Assembly: GCA_902785825.1 (NCBI GenBank)
Contig: CACZZZ010000016.1
Coordinates: forward strand, 1-58,206
Direction: 5' to 3'
DNA from: an uncultured Bacteroidia bacterium
GTDB taxonomy: Bacteria; Bacteroidota; Bacteroidia; Bacteroidales; UBA932
DNA: 58,206 bases
Position 1 is the first letter of the stretch, and every line of letters starts with the position of its first letter. A model generated the notes under the pieces. That model saw only the letters and a program-made list of their open reading frames with translations, had not been told where the DNA came from and searched no databases. The translations under genes were made by a program, and so were the position numbers. Below, one piece after another: positions 21,507-30,392 of this stretch.

Positions 21507-23231
21507 TTATTTCACTTGTTTAATTCCCTTCGGGAGCTTAATGTCGGAAGCGACGGTTCCGTCGGCTTTTTTCTCATGACGGACAGAGATGACACCGTAT
21601 GGCGTGGGGAAGGTTCCCTCGGCCCACTGAAGGTCGCCAAGGTGCGGTTCGATCCTGACTTGCTTGAACCCGACTCCGACAGGTTCGATGCCCAGGACGT
21701 GACGGCTCAGCCAAGTCGTGGGACCGGAAGCCCAGCCGTGGCAGAAACTATGGCGCAGACCCACATAGCACCATGCGCCTCCGTCAGCATGGATGTCGAA
21801 CTTGTCTTCCGGGACGATCTCGTCGATCCTGGCGGCATTCTCGGCGTCAGCGTAGTTGAAGTCCTCCCAGAAAGTGGTGGCTCCAAGATCAAGCATCTTT
21901 CCCCAATATTTTGAGATCAGATCCATGGCCTCCGCGTAATGTCCGCCCTTGGCGAGAGCCTCAAGCAGATAGTAACCCATGAAAGAGGTGAACTTCTCAG
22001 GGCCGTTTTCGAGAATGATCTCCGAGGCCTTCCCGGCATCCAGCATATCTTGGATGGCAAGAAGCGCCGCTGCCTGACTATTATTCTTATTATCAGGAAC
22101 ATAAGTCCGCATAGACTTTGCCACATCCCCGCATTTCACTTTCATGGTCTCATCCCCCAACCATCCGCACATCTCGGATCCTGCCTCAAGCGCCCTGACA
22201 GTAAGGGCCTGCAACCCGGCGTGGATGACATCCGGCTTGTCATTGGAAGGCCAGTCTATGAAGCGGCCGTCGGCGTAAGCCTCTTTCGAACCTTCGACGT
22301 TTTTCATCACATTCTCCAGCAACCGTACAAGATACGCTTTCTGCTCCTGTAGATAATCCATATCCCCGTACCACTGATAAAGATGGTGGTGAATGATAAT
22401 CCACCATAGTGAGTATGAGCAGATTCCGTTCATCCACCCTTCGGGAGTCCCGTCCCTGACATAGTCCAGGCTCTTGCGAACAACCTCGTGGTTCCCGAAC
22501 ACGGTCCCGACGGTCATAACCTCAGGATGCATGTCCCCTATCCAGACAAGACGGTCGCGTTTGATTCCGTCCCAAAGGTATTCCTGCATGTTGAGATGGA
22601 CAGTGTAGGCTCCAGTCTGCCAGATGTCGTCGAGCCTCTTGTCGCTGCAATGGAAAGAACCAAGATAAGGGATATCCCTGTACTTGGAGATCGCGCGGAC
22701 AGCCACCAGGGCGGCCTGCTCATCATCACCAAGATAGTCCAACCTCGCGAAACGGAAGCCGCTGTTGCCATATTCAGCGGCACCAAGCCAAGGAACTGAG
22801 ATCTCGAAATCCCTGACAGCGTGGTCATTGGTGGCGGTGCTGCCCTTTTCGGTCACATCGCTCAGCGCCTCGCTGACGGATTCACCCAGTACCAGCCGGA
22901 ACCTGACCGGATCATGGCTCCCGTACATTGCCCGGGTGATCTGGATGCCGCCTTGGATCTCCTTCCCGAAATCGAGAAGGACAGACCCGCCGGGGCCAAA
23001 CTCCGTCATGTACTCCTCAGATGTGGAGACCTGGCCTGGATAAGGCCTGGTCAGTACCTCCGGAGAGGTTACCGGCCCCTCGGTCAAGACAACCCGAGTC
23101 GGGGTGAGATATTCAGAGACGAACTCCGACCCCCGGACGGGAGACGCATCCTCTTTGGGGACCTGGCTATTGCAGGAGGCTAATACCGCCACGGCAGCCA
23201 TTACAGGGACCAAAACAGAAAAACGCTTCAT
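21507..23231 (-). CDS. GH78-like alpha-L-rhamnosidase lipoprotein (short form)
   Basis: This 574-residue lipoprotein (lipobox VLASCN, Cys20) has a beta-sandwich N-terminus (about 40-185). The six-hairpin barrel follows, with the GH78 signature LWDGIKRDRLVWIGDMHPE (219-237), in which acidic residues correspond to the catalytic region of alpha-L-rhamnosidases. The C-terminal beta domain begins after SFCHGWASGPTTWLSRHVLG (about 500-520). It is shorter than typical GH78 enzymes (about 900-1100 residues) because it lacks the extra N-terminal modules. It should release terminal rhamnose in the periplasm or at the surface. It is co-transcribed with the second GH2 gene and the DUF2490-like barrel. 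Confidence 0.85.
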   Translation of the reverse strand: MKRFSVLVPVMAAVAVLASCNSQVPKEDASPVRGSEFVSEYLTPTRVVLTEGPVTSPEVLTRPYPGQVSTSEEYMTEFGPGGSVLLDFGKEIQGGIQITRAMYGSHDPVRFRLVLGESVSEALSDVTEKGSTATNDHAVRDFEISVPWLGAAEYGNSGFRFARLDYLGDDEQAALVAVRAISKYRDIPYLGSFHCSDKRLDDIWQTGAYTVHLNMQEYLWDGIKRDRLVWIGDMHPEVMTVGTVFGNHEVVRKSLDYVRDGTPEGWMNGICSYSLWWIIIHHHLYQWYGDMDYLQEQKAYLVRLLENVMKNVEGSKEAYADGRFIDWPSNDKPDVIHAGLQALTVRALEAGSEMCGWLGDETMKVKCGDVAKSMRTYVPDNKNNSQAAALLAIQDMLDAGKASEIILENGPEKFTSFMGYYLLEALAKGGHYAEAMDLISKYWGKMLDLGATTFWEDFNYADAENAARIDEIVPEDKFDIHADGGAWCYVGLRHSFCHGWASGPTTWLSRHVLGIEPVGVGFKQVRIEPHLGDLQWAEGTFPTPYGVISVRHEKKADGTVASDIKLPKGIKQVK

Positions 23232-23255
23232 TGTTTATCCTTATTATCTTGATTA

Positions 23256-23894
23256 TTAAATATTTAAATTAATCCCCAAACCTATGACATGCTCAGCGGG
23301 AACATCATTGAACGCATAGTAAAGGTAATAGGCCTCAAACTGGACGGCCTTGGAGATGTCGTAGTCGCAGGCCACATAGTGCCTGGTCTTTTTCCATTTG
23401 TCGCCCCAGGTGAACACCTCGGCCGCAAGATAAGGGCTGAACTTGCTTCCTGGAATGGCGTACTGCACCTTGAGCCTGGAACGCAGCACATCACTTTCCT
23501 CCCCAATCTCGGGAGTCCATCCATGCTGGTAGCGTTCCCTTATCGACACCTTCAGTCCTCCTTGCTTGAGAGTCGCCGTCAAATCAGCCACGGCCTTGTG
23601 GGTCAGGAAGGACGGCTCCCTGATGAAGTCGTAGGCGACATCGGCCTTAAGCCAAGGGAGTATCTTGACTCCCAGGGTGGTACGGGTGTACCAGCACTCC
23701 AGGCGGCTGTACTGGTAGTTATCGTGCTCGTAATAAAAAGTGGCGAAAAAGGGACTCTTACCGAAATCGTGGTTGATCTCGAGGAATTCCCAGCCTCCAA
23801 AAGTGTTGTCCTCGCCCTCCTGCGCTTCCGAAGGGACGGAGGCCAAGAAAAGCGAGGCGATAGCCATCAATGAATATAAAACCTTGATCTTCAA
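23256..23894 (-). CDS. Small outer-membrane beta-barrel protein (DUF2490-like)
   Basis: This 212-residue protein has a signal peptide (cut near PSEAQ, residue 25). It then shows alternating amphipathic strands rich in Tyr/Trp (FFATFYYEHDNYQYSR, WYTRTTLGVKILPWLKADVAYDF) and ends in an aromatic/isoleucine-type last strand. This pattern fits the DUF2490 outer-membrane barrel family. It is the only recognisable barrel in the enzyme operon; it is far too small to be SusC and has no plug domain. A porin-like or structural role is possible but unproven. The start codon at 23894 is TTG, which gives the full lysine-containing signal peptide; an ATG nine codons later would truncate it. Confidence 0.75.
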   Translation of the reverse strand: MKIKVLYSLMAIASLFLASVPSEAQEGEDNTFGGWEFLEINHDFGKSPFFATFYYEHDNYQYSRLECWYTRTTLGVKILPWLKADVAYDFIREPSFLTHKAVADLTATLKQGGLKVSIRERYQHGWTPEIGEESDVLRSRLKVQYAIPGSKFSPYLAAEVFTWGDKWKKTRHYVACDYDISKAVQFEAYYLYYAFNDVPAEHVIGLGINLNI

Positions 23895-23907
23895 ATTGTT
23901 CTAAAAA

Positions 23908-25401
23908 TCAATTATCCAAGAATGGCTCCGGAGGAATCTCGTCGTAATAAACTCCGGTCCGCCGGGGATCAGTGACCTTCATGTCCCAACCAACCTGCCG
24001 GAGATGAGTCTGGACCAGATACGAGCTCCTTGAGTATGAAGGCTCTTTTTTCCATGCGGCGTTAGCCAGAGTGAAATAGATGCTCACGAGATCCTCGCCG
24101 AAATAATGGTGCCACAAAGTCCCCAGAACGCCATCCATGCCCTTCTCATGGGCATACCTGCCTTGGGAAACAGTGCCTTTCCGATCCATCCAAGGACAAG
24201 TCAAGGTCGGAAAACCAAGCCCGCGGAAATAATCCAACGTGGGATAGGAATCTTTAGCGCCCCCATAGAACCAATCGCAGATCACGATATCCTTCGGGAA
24301 CCCTAAGAAGCCGGCCGCGGTCTGGGGAGTACCGTTCGCGTAAAAACCGTTCCACCGGCTATCCCCTCTTTCAAGAAGCATGTCATGCCACATCATAGCC
24401 TTCGCCCCACGGGCCGCGACAGTCTCTCGGATGGCCTTGATATGATTCAGAAACAGCTCAGAATAAGGGTGTTTGATACACTCAGGGCAACTCGGGGGAT
24501 TAGCCTCATCGCCTCCGATGTGGAAATACGGCGGATTGCCGAAAGCCTCATGCAGCTCGGAGATCAAGTCCTGGATCAACTTCGTGGCCTCCGGGTTGGA
24601 GAGGCACCAGTTCCATCCTCCTGAGGGCTCGAACAGAGGCTGATATTCCGGATTGAAATCCAGACCGGCATGTTTTCCGGCGCCTCCCCTGGCCATGGTA
24701 GCGTGGCCGAACACATTGATCTGAGGGATCAGGGTGATGCCGAGGTCGTCCGCTATTATCTTAATGCGGGATACTTCCTCCTTAGTCATGGAGCCATCTG
24801 GCCAACCATACCACGGAGCCACATCGCTCTTGAAAGAGCCCCACGGCTCGATCACGGCGTAGTTCAGCTTATAATAAGCCGCTAGCCTGACAAGACGCTC
24901 AACTTCCCACGGCTCAGTCTCGTGGAACCAGCAGATGTGGATGCCCCTGAAAGCGAGCCCGGGCCTGTCCTTGACAGTAGCGATCGGAACTATCCATCCT
25001 GAAACCCTTGCGGTCCCCCTGGAGGGCATAGCCAGTTGCCTTAAGGAATATAGGGCATAGCGTACGCCCTGAAGAGTCCCGGCCTTGATTTTGACTTCTT
25101 TCTGGCCGATCTCGAGCTCATATTCCCCTTCAGCCCCGCCGGCCTTTCTTCCCAACACGGGGACGACTCTCGGGGCATATTCCCCATACCACTCTCTCAG
25201 GTGTTTTTGCGCCCACATGGGAGCGTCATCATCCGGGCAAGAGAGGGTCACTTCTTTCAAAGGCACGTAATCGGTCGGGGAAATTTCGGAGAACTGAGGC
25301 TCCGGACAAATCACCGGTGCGATGTACGCGCCCTTTCCCTGGGCCAGAACGCCAAGAGAAAGGGCAAGCGACAGAACTGTTGATGTTAACAATCTTTTCA
25401 T
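23908..25401 (-). CDS. GH20 beta-N-acetylhexosaminidase
   Basis: This 497-residue exported protein (signal peptide about 1-20) has the GH20 small domain (about 25-140) and the barrel opening RPGLAFRGIHICWF. The catalytic Asp298-Glu299 pair lies in the FHIGGDEANPP motif, as needed for substrate-assisted cleavage of terminal GlcNAc or GalNAc. The barrel has HICWFHETEP where HLSDD-type motifs are usual, so substrate preference may be unusual. Its ATG overlaps the stop of the GH106 gene by four bases (ATGA), implying translational coupling. Confidence 0.85.
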   Translation of the reverse strand: MKRLLTSTVLSLALSLGVLAQGKGAYIAPVICPEPQFSEISPTDYVPLKEVTLSCPDDDAPMWAQKHLREWYGEYAPRVVPVLGRKAGGAEGEYELEIGQKEVKIKAGTLQGVRYALYSLRQLAMPSRGTARVSGWIVPIATVKDRPGLAFRGIHICWFHETEPWEVERLVRLAAYYKLNYAVIEPWGSFKSDVAPWYGWPDGSMTKEEVSRIKIIADDLGITLIPQINVFGHATMARGGAGKHAGLDFNPEYQPLFEPSGGWNWCLSNPEATKLIQDLISELHEAFGNPPYFHIGGDEANPPSCPECIKHPYSELFLNHIKAIRETVAARGAKAMMWHDMLLERGDSRWNGFYANGTPQTAAGFLGFPKDIVICDWFYGGAKDSYPTLDYFRGLGFPTLTCPWMDRKGTVSQGRYAHEKGMDGVLGTLWHHYFGEDLVSIYFTLANAAWKKEPSYSRSSYLVQTHLRQVGWDMKVTDPRRTGVYYDEIPPEPFLDN

Positions 25402-27821
25402 AATGATTGGATCTCAAGATTGACAGGGCCTACAAGACCCGCGGGTTCGAGCTGGGAATCTGGCCTGAAATAGGTCCAGACGAAGAAGGATTTGCGGTCT
25501 TTGGATGGACGCGGAGTGTCTTTCATGAACCATTCCGGGAAAGCCTTTATTCCCTTACCGAAAGTCTCTCCACGGTCATATCCCCATTCAAAATCAGGCT
25601 CAAAGCGCTCGTCTCCAATCATCCTGTTGGCCCAGTTGTTCGTCACCGCCAAGGACAGGACATTCTCCCCACCCTTTAGATAATCGGTTATGTCAGTTTT
25701 GAAAGGCGGATACCAAAGCACTCCGGTTTTCTTGCCATTGACGCTGACCTCGACCAGGTCGTTCAACTCTCCAAGATCAAGGACTATTCTCTTGTCCTTA
25801 GCGAGATCTTCCTTGTCCACCTGGATTGTGGCAGTGTAGGTCGCGGTTCCGGCGAAGAACTGGATCCTCTGGTCATCACACTGGCTGAAATCTTTGAGAT
25901 TGAATGATTTGACTGAGAATTTCTCATCCATTTTCGGGACAAACTCAACATCCCATGTTCCTCCGACCGGCTTGGTCGAGGTGGACTTGGCGACATAGAC
26001 AGGAGCCTTCTTATAAGAAGACTTGCCATAGTTGAGAACCACGAACATCGATTTGCCAGGTTCGAGGGTCACATATAGCGAGTCGGATGCTGTGCCTTCC
26101 AGTCCGCCCGCCAAAGAAATCTTTCCGGTATAAGGGTCCCACGCCTCAGGGACAGTCTGGGCGCCGTCCTTTCGGCTCCGCTCAGGGACCGGGATGGAGA
26201 CCACAACAGCCGAGTCTTCCTGATTGGCCGTGAAGAATATGTCCGAATCGGTTGTCTTCCTGTGGATCCAGTTCTCCGCCCTGTCCTCAAGGACTCCCTG
26301 ACGGAGCATCATCTGGCAACGGGTCAGATAGCGGAAGAACTCCTTGCCCGGCTCGAACCAAGTCTGGTTGCGACCGAAGTGGGTACCCCACCATCCCATG
26401 CCCATACCGGGCTGGTACCGATCGTCAAACGGCTGGTGGACCCAGTGATGGAGGAAGAGAAGATTGGTTCCCGAGAGGAATGTCCCGTCAGCTGATTTCT
26501 TCAAGAAGGCGGGATCCTCGGTGTAATGGCTGTTGGTAGGCCAGCCTGTGAAAGCTTCGGCCCCGACGATATTGATTCCGGCCTCCTTGGCCTTATCGAC
26601 GATAGTCCCGCTGATTCGACCGTTGCCGTGAGTCCAGAACTCTCCCATAGGCAGGTCGGCGATCGCCACCGACTCGGCTGTGCTGAATGGACCGGTATAA
26701 GGCTCCCAGAACAACTTGAGACCCTTGGCGTGGATCTTGTCGCGGGCGACTTTGAATCCATTGTCAATGAAAAGCCTGCTGATCGTGGCCTTCATGTCCT
26801 CGTCAAACTTCTTCACATCTTCAGCGCCGGGGGCCACACCCTTAAGGGCGAACATCGGCACAGGATCGTACCCATGCTCCTGGGTGAATTCCTCCCTGAA
26901 CCCTTCAGTCCAGTTCTGGTCTCCAGCCTCGTAGCTGTCTATCAGCATGTGGGTGAACGACTTCCCGAAATATTTCCCGACATGTTTCTCCAAAGGATCC
27001 AGGACATTGTCCCAATGGAAAGCGGTCAGCTCGGCGCTCATTTTGTCCACCTCGAAGCACTTCCCGATCAGCTCTTCTGGCACAGGATGAGGGAAAGCCA
27101 TCGTGCAGGCATGTCCAATGCGGAAAACCGTCCATTTTCCCGCTGGCGCTACCCAAGTGAGGGTTCCTGAAGCGTCCATATTGCCGGTAAGGTCGATGAC
27201 ATCATCCTTCCTGGCATCCTTCTTAGCCGGGACTGCCATCACCGCTATGTCATGGAACTTGGTCGCCTTGGCCGTGAAATCGGAGTAAAATGAGAAGGAA
27301 GGCAGGTTCGGCACAGGAAGCGCCACCTTCACCTTGCGCCCCCCAGTCACCGGGGTCGAGCTGGAGACCACTGTCTGCATTCCCTTGTCCTCATCGATCC
27401 AAGGGCCACCTGTGGTGCTGTATCCCGGAGAGTTATGGAGACCGACCTTAAGACCGAGTTCTTCAGCCACCTCCGCGGCGTAATATATCGCCTCCCAATA
27501 CTTGGGACTGCGGTAAGTCTGGTCAGGCCATGGATTGTTGCCAACGGGGCCTTCTGATTCCTGCACAGCGGAAGTGAGGTTGAAAATCGTAGCACCGGCT
27601 ATCCCGGATTCCCGCATAGCCTCGAGATCCTTGCGGATTCCTTCTTTGGAGAAATTCGGGCCCATCCAATGCCACCAGACATAGGGACCGTACTCGATCG
27701 GGGGCTGGGCGAACATCCCGGCGAGGTCGGAGACGGTCGTGGTCCCGGAAGGCTTCTCGGAGCAGGCCGACGCTCCAAGCAGCAGTGTCAAGGAAAAGAA
27801 TATGCCTGTGATTCTTCTCAT
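25398..27821 (-). CDS. GH106-like alpha-L-rhamnosidase lipoprotein
   Basis: This 807-residue lipoprotein (lipobox ASAC, Cys20) shows the GH106 hallmarks: YVWWHWMGPNFSKEGIRKDLEAM near residue 48, GLKVGLHNSPGYS, and SYEAGDQNWTEGF, followed by a long barrel and a C-terminal jelly-roll (about 640-800, EVSVNGKKTGVLWYPPFKTDIT). Family members are inverting, calcium-dependent alpha-L-rhamnosidases active on pectic rhamnose. It is shorter than B. thetaiotaomicron BT0986 (about 1100 residues), so one accessory domain is missing. The loop PVPERSRKDG (around 26168-26191) is encoded by a dispersed GAGCGGAG repeat. Confidence 0.83.
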   Translation of the reverse strand: MRRITGIFFSLTLLLGASACSEKPSGTTTVSDLAGMFAQPPIEYGPYVWWHWMGPNFSKEGIRKDLEAMRESGIAGATIFNLTSAVQESEGPVGNNPWPDQTYRSPKYWEAIYYAAEVAEELGLKVGLHNSPGYSTTGGPWIDEDKGMQTVVSSSTPVTGGRKVKVALPVPNLPSFSFYSDFTAKATKFHDIAVMAVPAKKDARKDDVIDLTGNMDASGTLTWVAPAGKWTVFRIGHACTMAFPHPVPEELIGKCFEVDKMSAELTAFHWDNVLDPLEKHVGKYFGKSFTHMLIDSYEAGDQNWTEGFREEFTQEHGYDPVPMFALKGVAPGAEDVKKFDEDMKATISRLFIDNGFKVARDKIHAKGLKLFWEPYTGPFSTAESVAIADLPMGEFWTHGNGRISGTIVDKAKEAGINIVGAEAFTGWPTNSHYTEDPAFLKKSADGTFLSGTNLLFLHHWVHQPFDDRYQPGMGMGWWGTHFGRNQTWFEPGKEFFRYLTRCQMMLRQGVLEDRAENWIHRKTTDSDIFFTANQEDSAVVVSIPVPERSRKDGAQTVPEAWDPYTGKISLAGGLEGTASDSLYVTLEPGKSMFVVLNYGKSSYKKAPVYVAKSTSTKPVGGTWDVEFVPKMDEKFSVKSFNLKDFSQCDDQRIQFFAGTATYTATIQVDKEDLAKDKRIVLDLGELNDLVEVSVNGKKTGVLWYPPFKTDITDYLKGGENVLSLAVTNNWANRMIGDERFEPDFEWGYDRGETFGKGIKAFPEWFMKDTPRPSKDRKSFFVWTYFRPDSQLEPAGLVGPVNLEIQSL
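26168..26191. repeat. Half-copy of the GAGCGGAG repeat inside the GH106 reading frame
   Basis: The minus strand reads CGGTCCCTGAGCGGAGCCGA followed by AAGG, sharing the CGGTCCCTGAGCGGAG core with the GH2-embedded repeat at 14000-14042. It is translated in frame as PVPERSRKD in a loop before the conserved EAWDPYTG segment. The second palindrome arm is absent. Confidence 0.7.
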
Positions 27822-27832
27822 GGTAATAAAAA

Positions 27833-30379
27833 TTATTCGGTTTTCAGACGTATATCAGCGGAAGAAGCGCCCACCATCACCTCGGGAAGTCCCTCAGGGA
27901 TAATGAATTTACCTTGAGACTCGCTCCAATAGCGAAGATCCTCGCGGCGGACAGGGATCGTGACAGTCTTGGTCTCTCCCTTCTTGAGATGGACCCTCTT
28001 GAAGCCCCTGAGTTCCTTAATAGGAGCCTTGCCCTCATATTCAGGCAAACGGGTATAGACCTGGGCGACCTCGTCTCCGTCGTACTTGCCGGTGTTCTTG
28101 AGAGTGAAAGTGACCTCAACATTCTCGCCCTTATCCTCTACCTTCAGGTTGGAATAGCGGAAACTACTGTAGCTCAGACCGTAACCGAAAGGATACAGGA
28201 CGTCTCCCTCGAAGTACTTATACGTACGCTTAGTGATGTCATAGTCGTCAAAAGGAGGAAGATCCTCGATCCTGTTGTAATAGGTCAGAGGGAGCCTTCC
28301 CGCAGGGTTGTATTTTCCGAAGAGGACATCGGCCACGGCCGTGCCGCCTTTCTCACCAGGATACCAAGCGTTGACGATGGCAGGAAGATTCTTATCTTCC
28401 CAGAGCACAGACATGGAACTTCCGGCGACAAGCACCAGGACAATATTCTTATTGACATGGTAAAGTTCCTGGAGGAATTCCTGCTGGTCAGCGGGCAGGG
28501 TCAGATAATCCCTGTCTTTTCCTTCCCTCTCGATGGTCTTGTTGATACCCATCACGGCGATCACTACATCGCTCTTAGCGGCCACCTCGCCAGCCTTTCC
28601 GTACAGAGCAAGCCTGCCCTGTCCATCCACCACAGGGGGTCTCCAGTTCAGCTTGGCGACAGCATAGTCCAGATTGTTCCAGTACTCCGCCTTGATAGAG
28701 TACTCCTTGCCTGCCTCAAGATTGATCTTGGCGTTGTCCGAACGGACCTGATGTCCTCCCCAGGCGTCAATCACGAGTTTGTCGTCCACCCAAAGGCGGC
28801 AACCATCGTCAGAAGTGAAGCTTAGCTCATATTCGCCACTCACGTTCGGGCGCAGAGTACCTGTCCACCTGATGCTCAACGGTGAGGCCGGAAGGAAAGG
28901 ATCCGGGGCCTGGTTGTTAGGTTCGAAATTAATCCACTCGTCCGTCCTCGTCTTGGCCTGGCCTTGAAGCGATGTTCCGCTGTAATATTCGGCTTTGAGC
29001 CCGCCAGGGAAAAACTCAGGGGCGATCAACTCCATTCCGTCAGCCGCAGTCTTCCAAGGAGCGTAATTCACCTTGATTTTCTCCTTAGCGGCAGCTGTCT
29101 TGATGCCGTCAAGAATCGAGACAGGAGTCGAGGCTGGAGTGCCGCTATAGTCTCCGAATTCGCAAGAGGCGGCGTTGATGCCAACCACGGCAACCGAGCG
29201 GACCTTCCCCTTCTTCAACGGTAGCATGTTCTTCTCGTTCTTGAGCAGCACGATGGCTTCTTTGGCCATCTCAAGGGCAAGAGCCTGATGCTCCTCGGAC
29301 CCGATCACGTCAGGTGATATTTTGGTGTATGGATTGTCCTTGCCTGAATCGAATATGCCAAGACGCATCCTGGCGGTCAGGATCCTGCGGGCGGCGCGGT
29401 CGATGTCCTCATCTTTCACCATACCCAGCTTATAGGCCTTCTTCAGAGGCTCAATGTAGTAGTTGTCACCGCATTCCAGGTCGAGACCGGAAAGAAGGCA
29501 AAGCGCCGCGGCTGTCTCCTTCCTGGCCACATAGTGATGATCCTCGACAAGAGTGGAAGGGCCTCCGCAGTCCGAGACCACATAGCCTTCAAAACCCCAG
29601 TCATCCCTCAGCACCTTTGTGAGGAGCCATGGGTTGGCTGAAGAGGGAATGCCGTTGATGGCGTTGTAAGAAGCCATGATCGAGGCCGCCTTTCCCCGGC
29701 GGATAAGAGCCTCATAACCTGGCAAGTAATATTCCCTCAATTGTTTCTCGGAGATCTCGGCATTGCATTCGAAACGATTGTGCTCCTCGTTGTTGGCGGC
29801 GAAATGCTTGGGAGTGGAAACGACCTTAAGGTATCTGGGGTCGTTCCCCTGGAGTCCCTTGACAAAGGCGGTTCCCATCTCACCGGTGAGGAAAGGATCC
29901 TCGCCGTAGGTCTCAGGCGTCCTGCCCCAACGGGGATCACGGGCCATATTTATGGTCGGGGACCAGAAGGTCAGCAAGTCGCTGAACTGGTTCTTCTGGA
30001 GCTTTCCTTCCCCAAGCTCGTTCCAGCGGGCCCTCGCCTCGTCGGAGATTGCGGTAGTGACCTTATAAAGCAGATCCGGATCCCAGCTCGCCGCAAGTCC
30101 TATAGCCTGAGGGAAAACGGTGAAGCTGCCTGGGCGGACAACACCATGAAGCGCCTCATTGCCGTGGTAATATTTGGCGATCCCGAGACGTTCATTGGCT
30201 GGGGACGTGGCTCTCATCAAGTCGATTTTCTCATCCACGGTCATGCGGCCGAGCAGATCATCTACCCTCTTCTCAATTGGAAGAGTCTCGTCTTGATAGG
30301 GCAACTTCTGGGCATTGGCCAGGGTCGTACCGGCGAAAGCGGCGACACAAATCGAAACAACTGTCAGGATTCTCTTCAT
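27833..30379 (-). CDS. GH3 beta-glucosidase/xylosidase with inserted PA14 domain
   Basis: This 848-residue protein has a signal peptide (cut after ANAQ, about residue 24). The GH3 N-domain runs to about 320, with the KHFAANNEE motif and nucleophile Asp270 in YVVSDCGG. The alpha/beta sandwich is interrupted by a PA14 insert (about 455-600, GLKAEYYSG, SDDGCRLWVDD), and a C-terminal Fn3-like domain (about 740-840) follows. This arrangement is common in Bacteroidota exo-beta-glucosidases and beta-xylosidases. It should act on aryl- or oligo-beta-glycosides. Gaps are 11 and 13 bases within the operon. Confidence 0.92.
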   Translation of the reverse strand: MKRILTVVSICVAAFAGTTLANAQKLPYQDETLPIEKRVDDLLGRMTVDEKIDLMRATSPANERLGIAKYYHGNEALHGVVRPGSFTVFPQAIGLAASWDPDLLYKVTTAISDEARARWNELGEGKLQKNQFSDLLTFWSPTINMARDPRWGRTPETYGEDPFLTGEMGTAFVKGLQGNDPRYLKVVSTPKHFAANNEEHNRFECNAEISEKQLREYYLPGYEALIRRGKAASIMASYNAINGIPSSANPWLLTKVLRDDWGFEGYVVSDCGGPSTLVEDHHYVARKETAAALCLLSGLDLECGDNYYIEPLKKAYKLGMVKDEDIDRAARRILTARMRLGIFDSGKDNPYTKISPDVIGSEEHQALALEMAKEAIVLLKNEKNMLPLKKGKVRSVAVVGINAASCEFGDYSGTPASTPVSILDGIKTAAAKEKIKVNYAPWKTAADGMELIAPEFFPGGLKAEYYSGTSLQGQAKTRTDEWINFEPNNQAPDPFLPASPLSIRWTGTLRPNVSGEYELSFTSDDGCRLWVDDKLVIDAWGGHQVRSDNAKINLEAGKEYSIKAEYWNNLDYAVAKLNWRPPVVDGQGRLALYGKAGEVAAKSDVVIAVMGINKTIEREGKDRDYLTLPADQQEFLQELYHVNKNIVLVLVAGSSMSVLWEDKNLPAIVNAWYPGEKGGTAVADVLFGKYNPAGRLPLTYYNRIEDLPPFDDYDITKRTYKYFEGDVLYPFGYGLSYSSFRYSNLKVEDKGENVEVTFTLKNTGKYDGDEVAQVYTRLPEYEGKAPIKELRGFKRVHLKKGETKTVTIPVRREDLRYWSESQGKFIIPEGLPEVMVGASSADIRLKTE

Positions 30380-30392
30380 AACTCACTTATCT

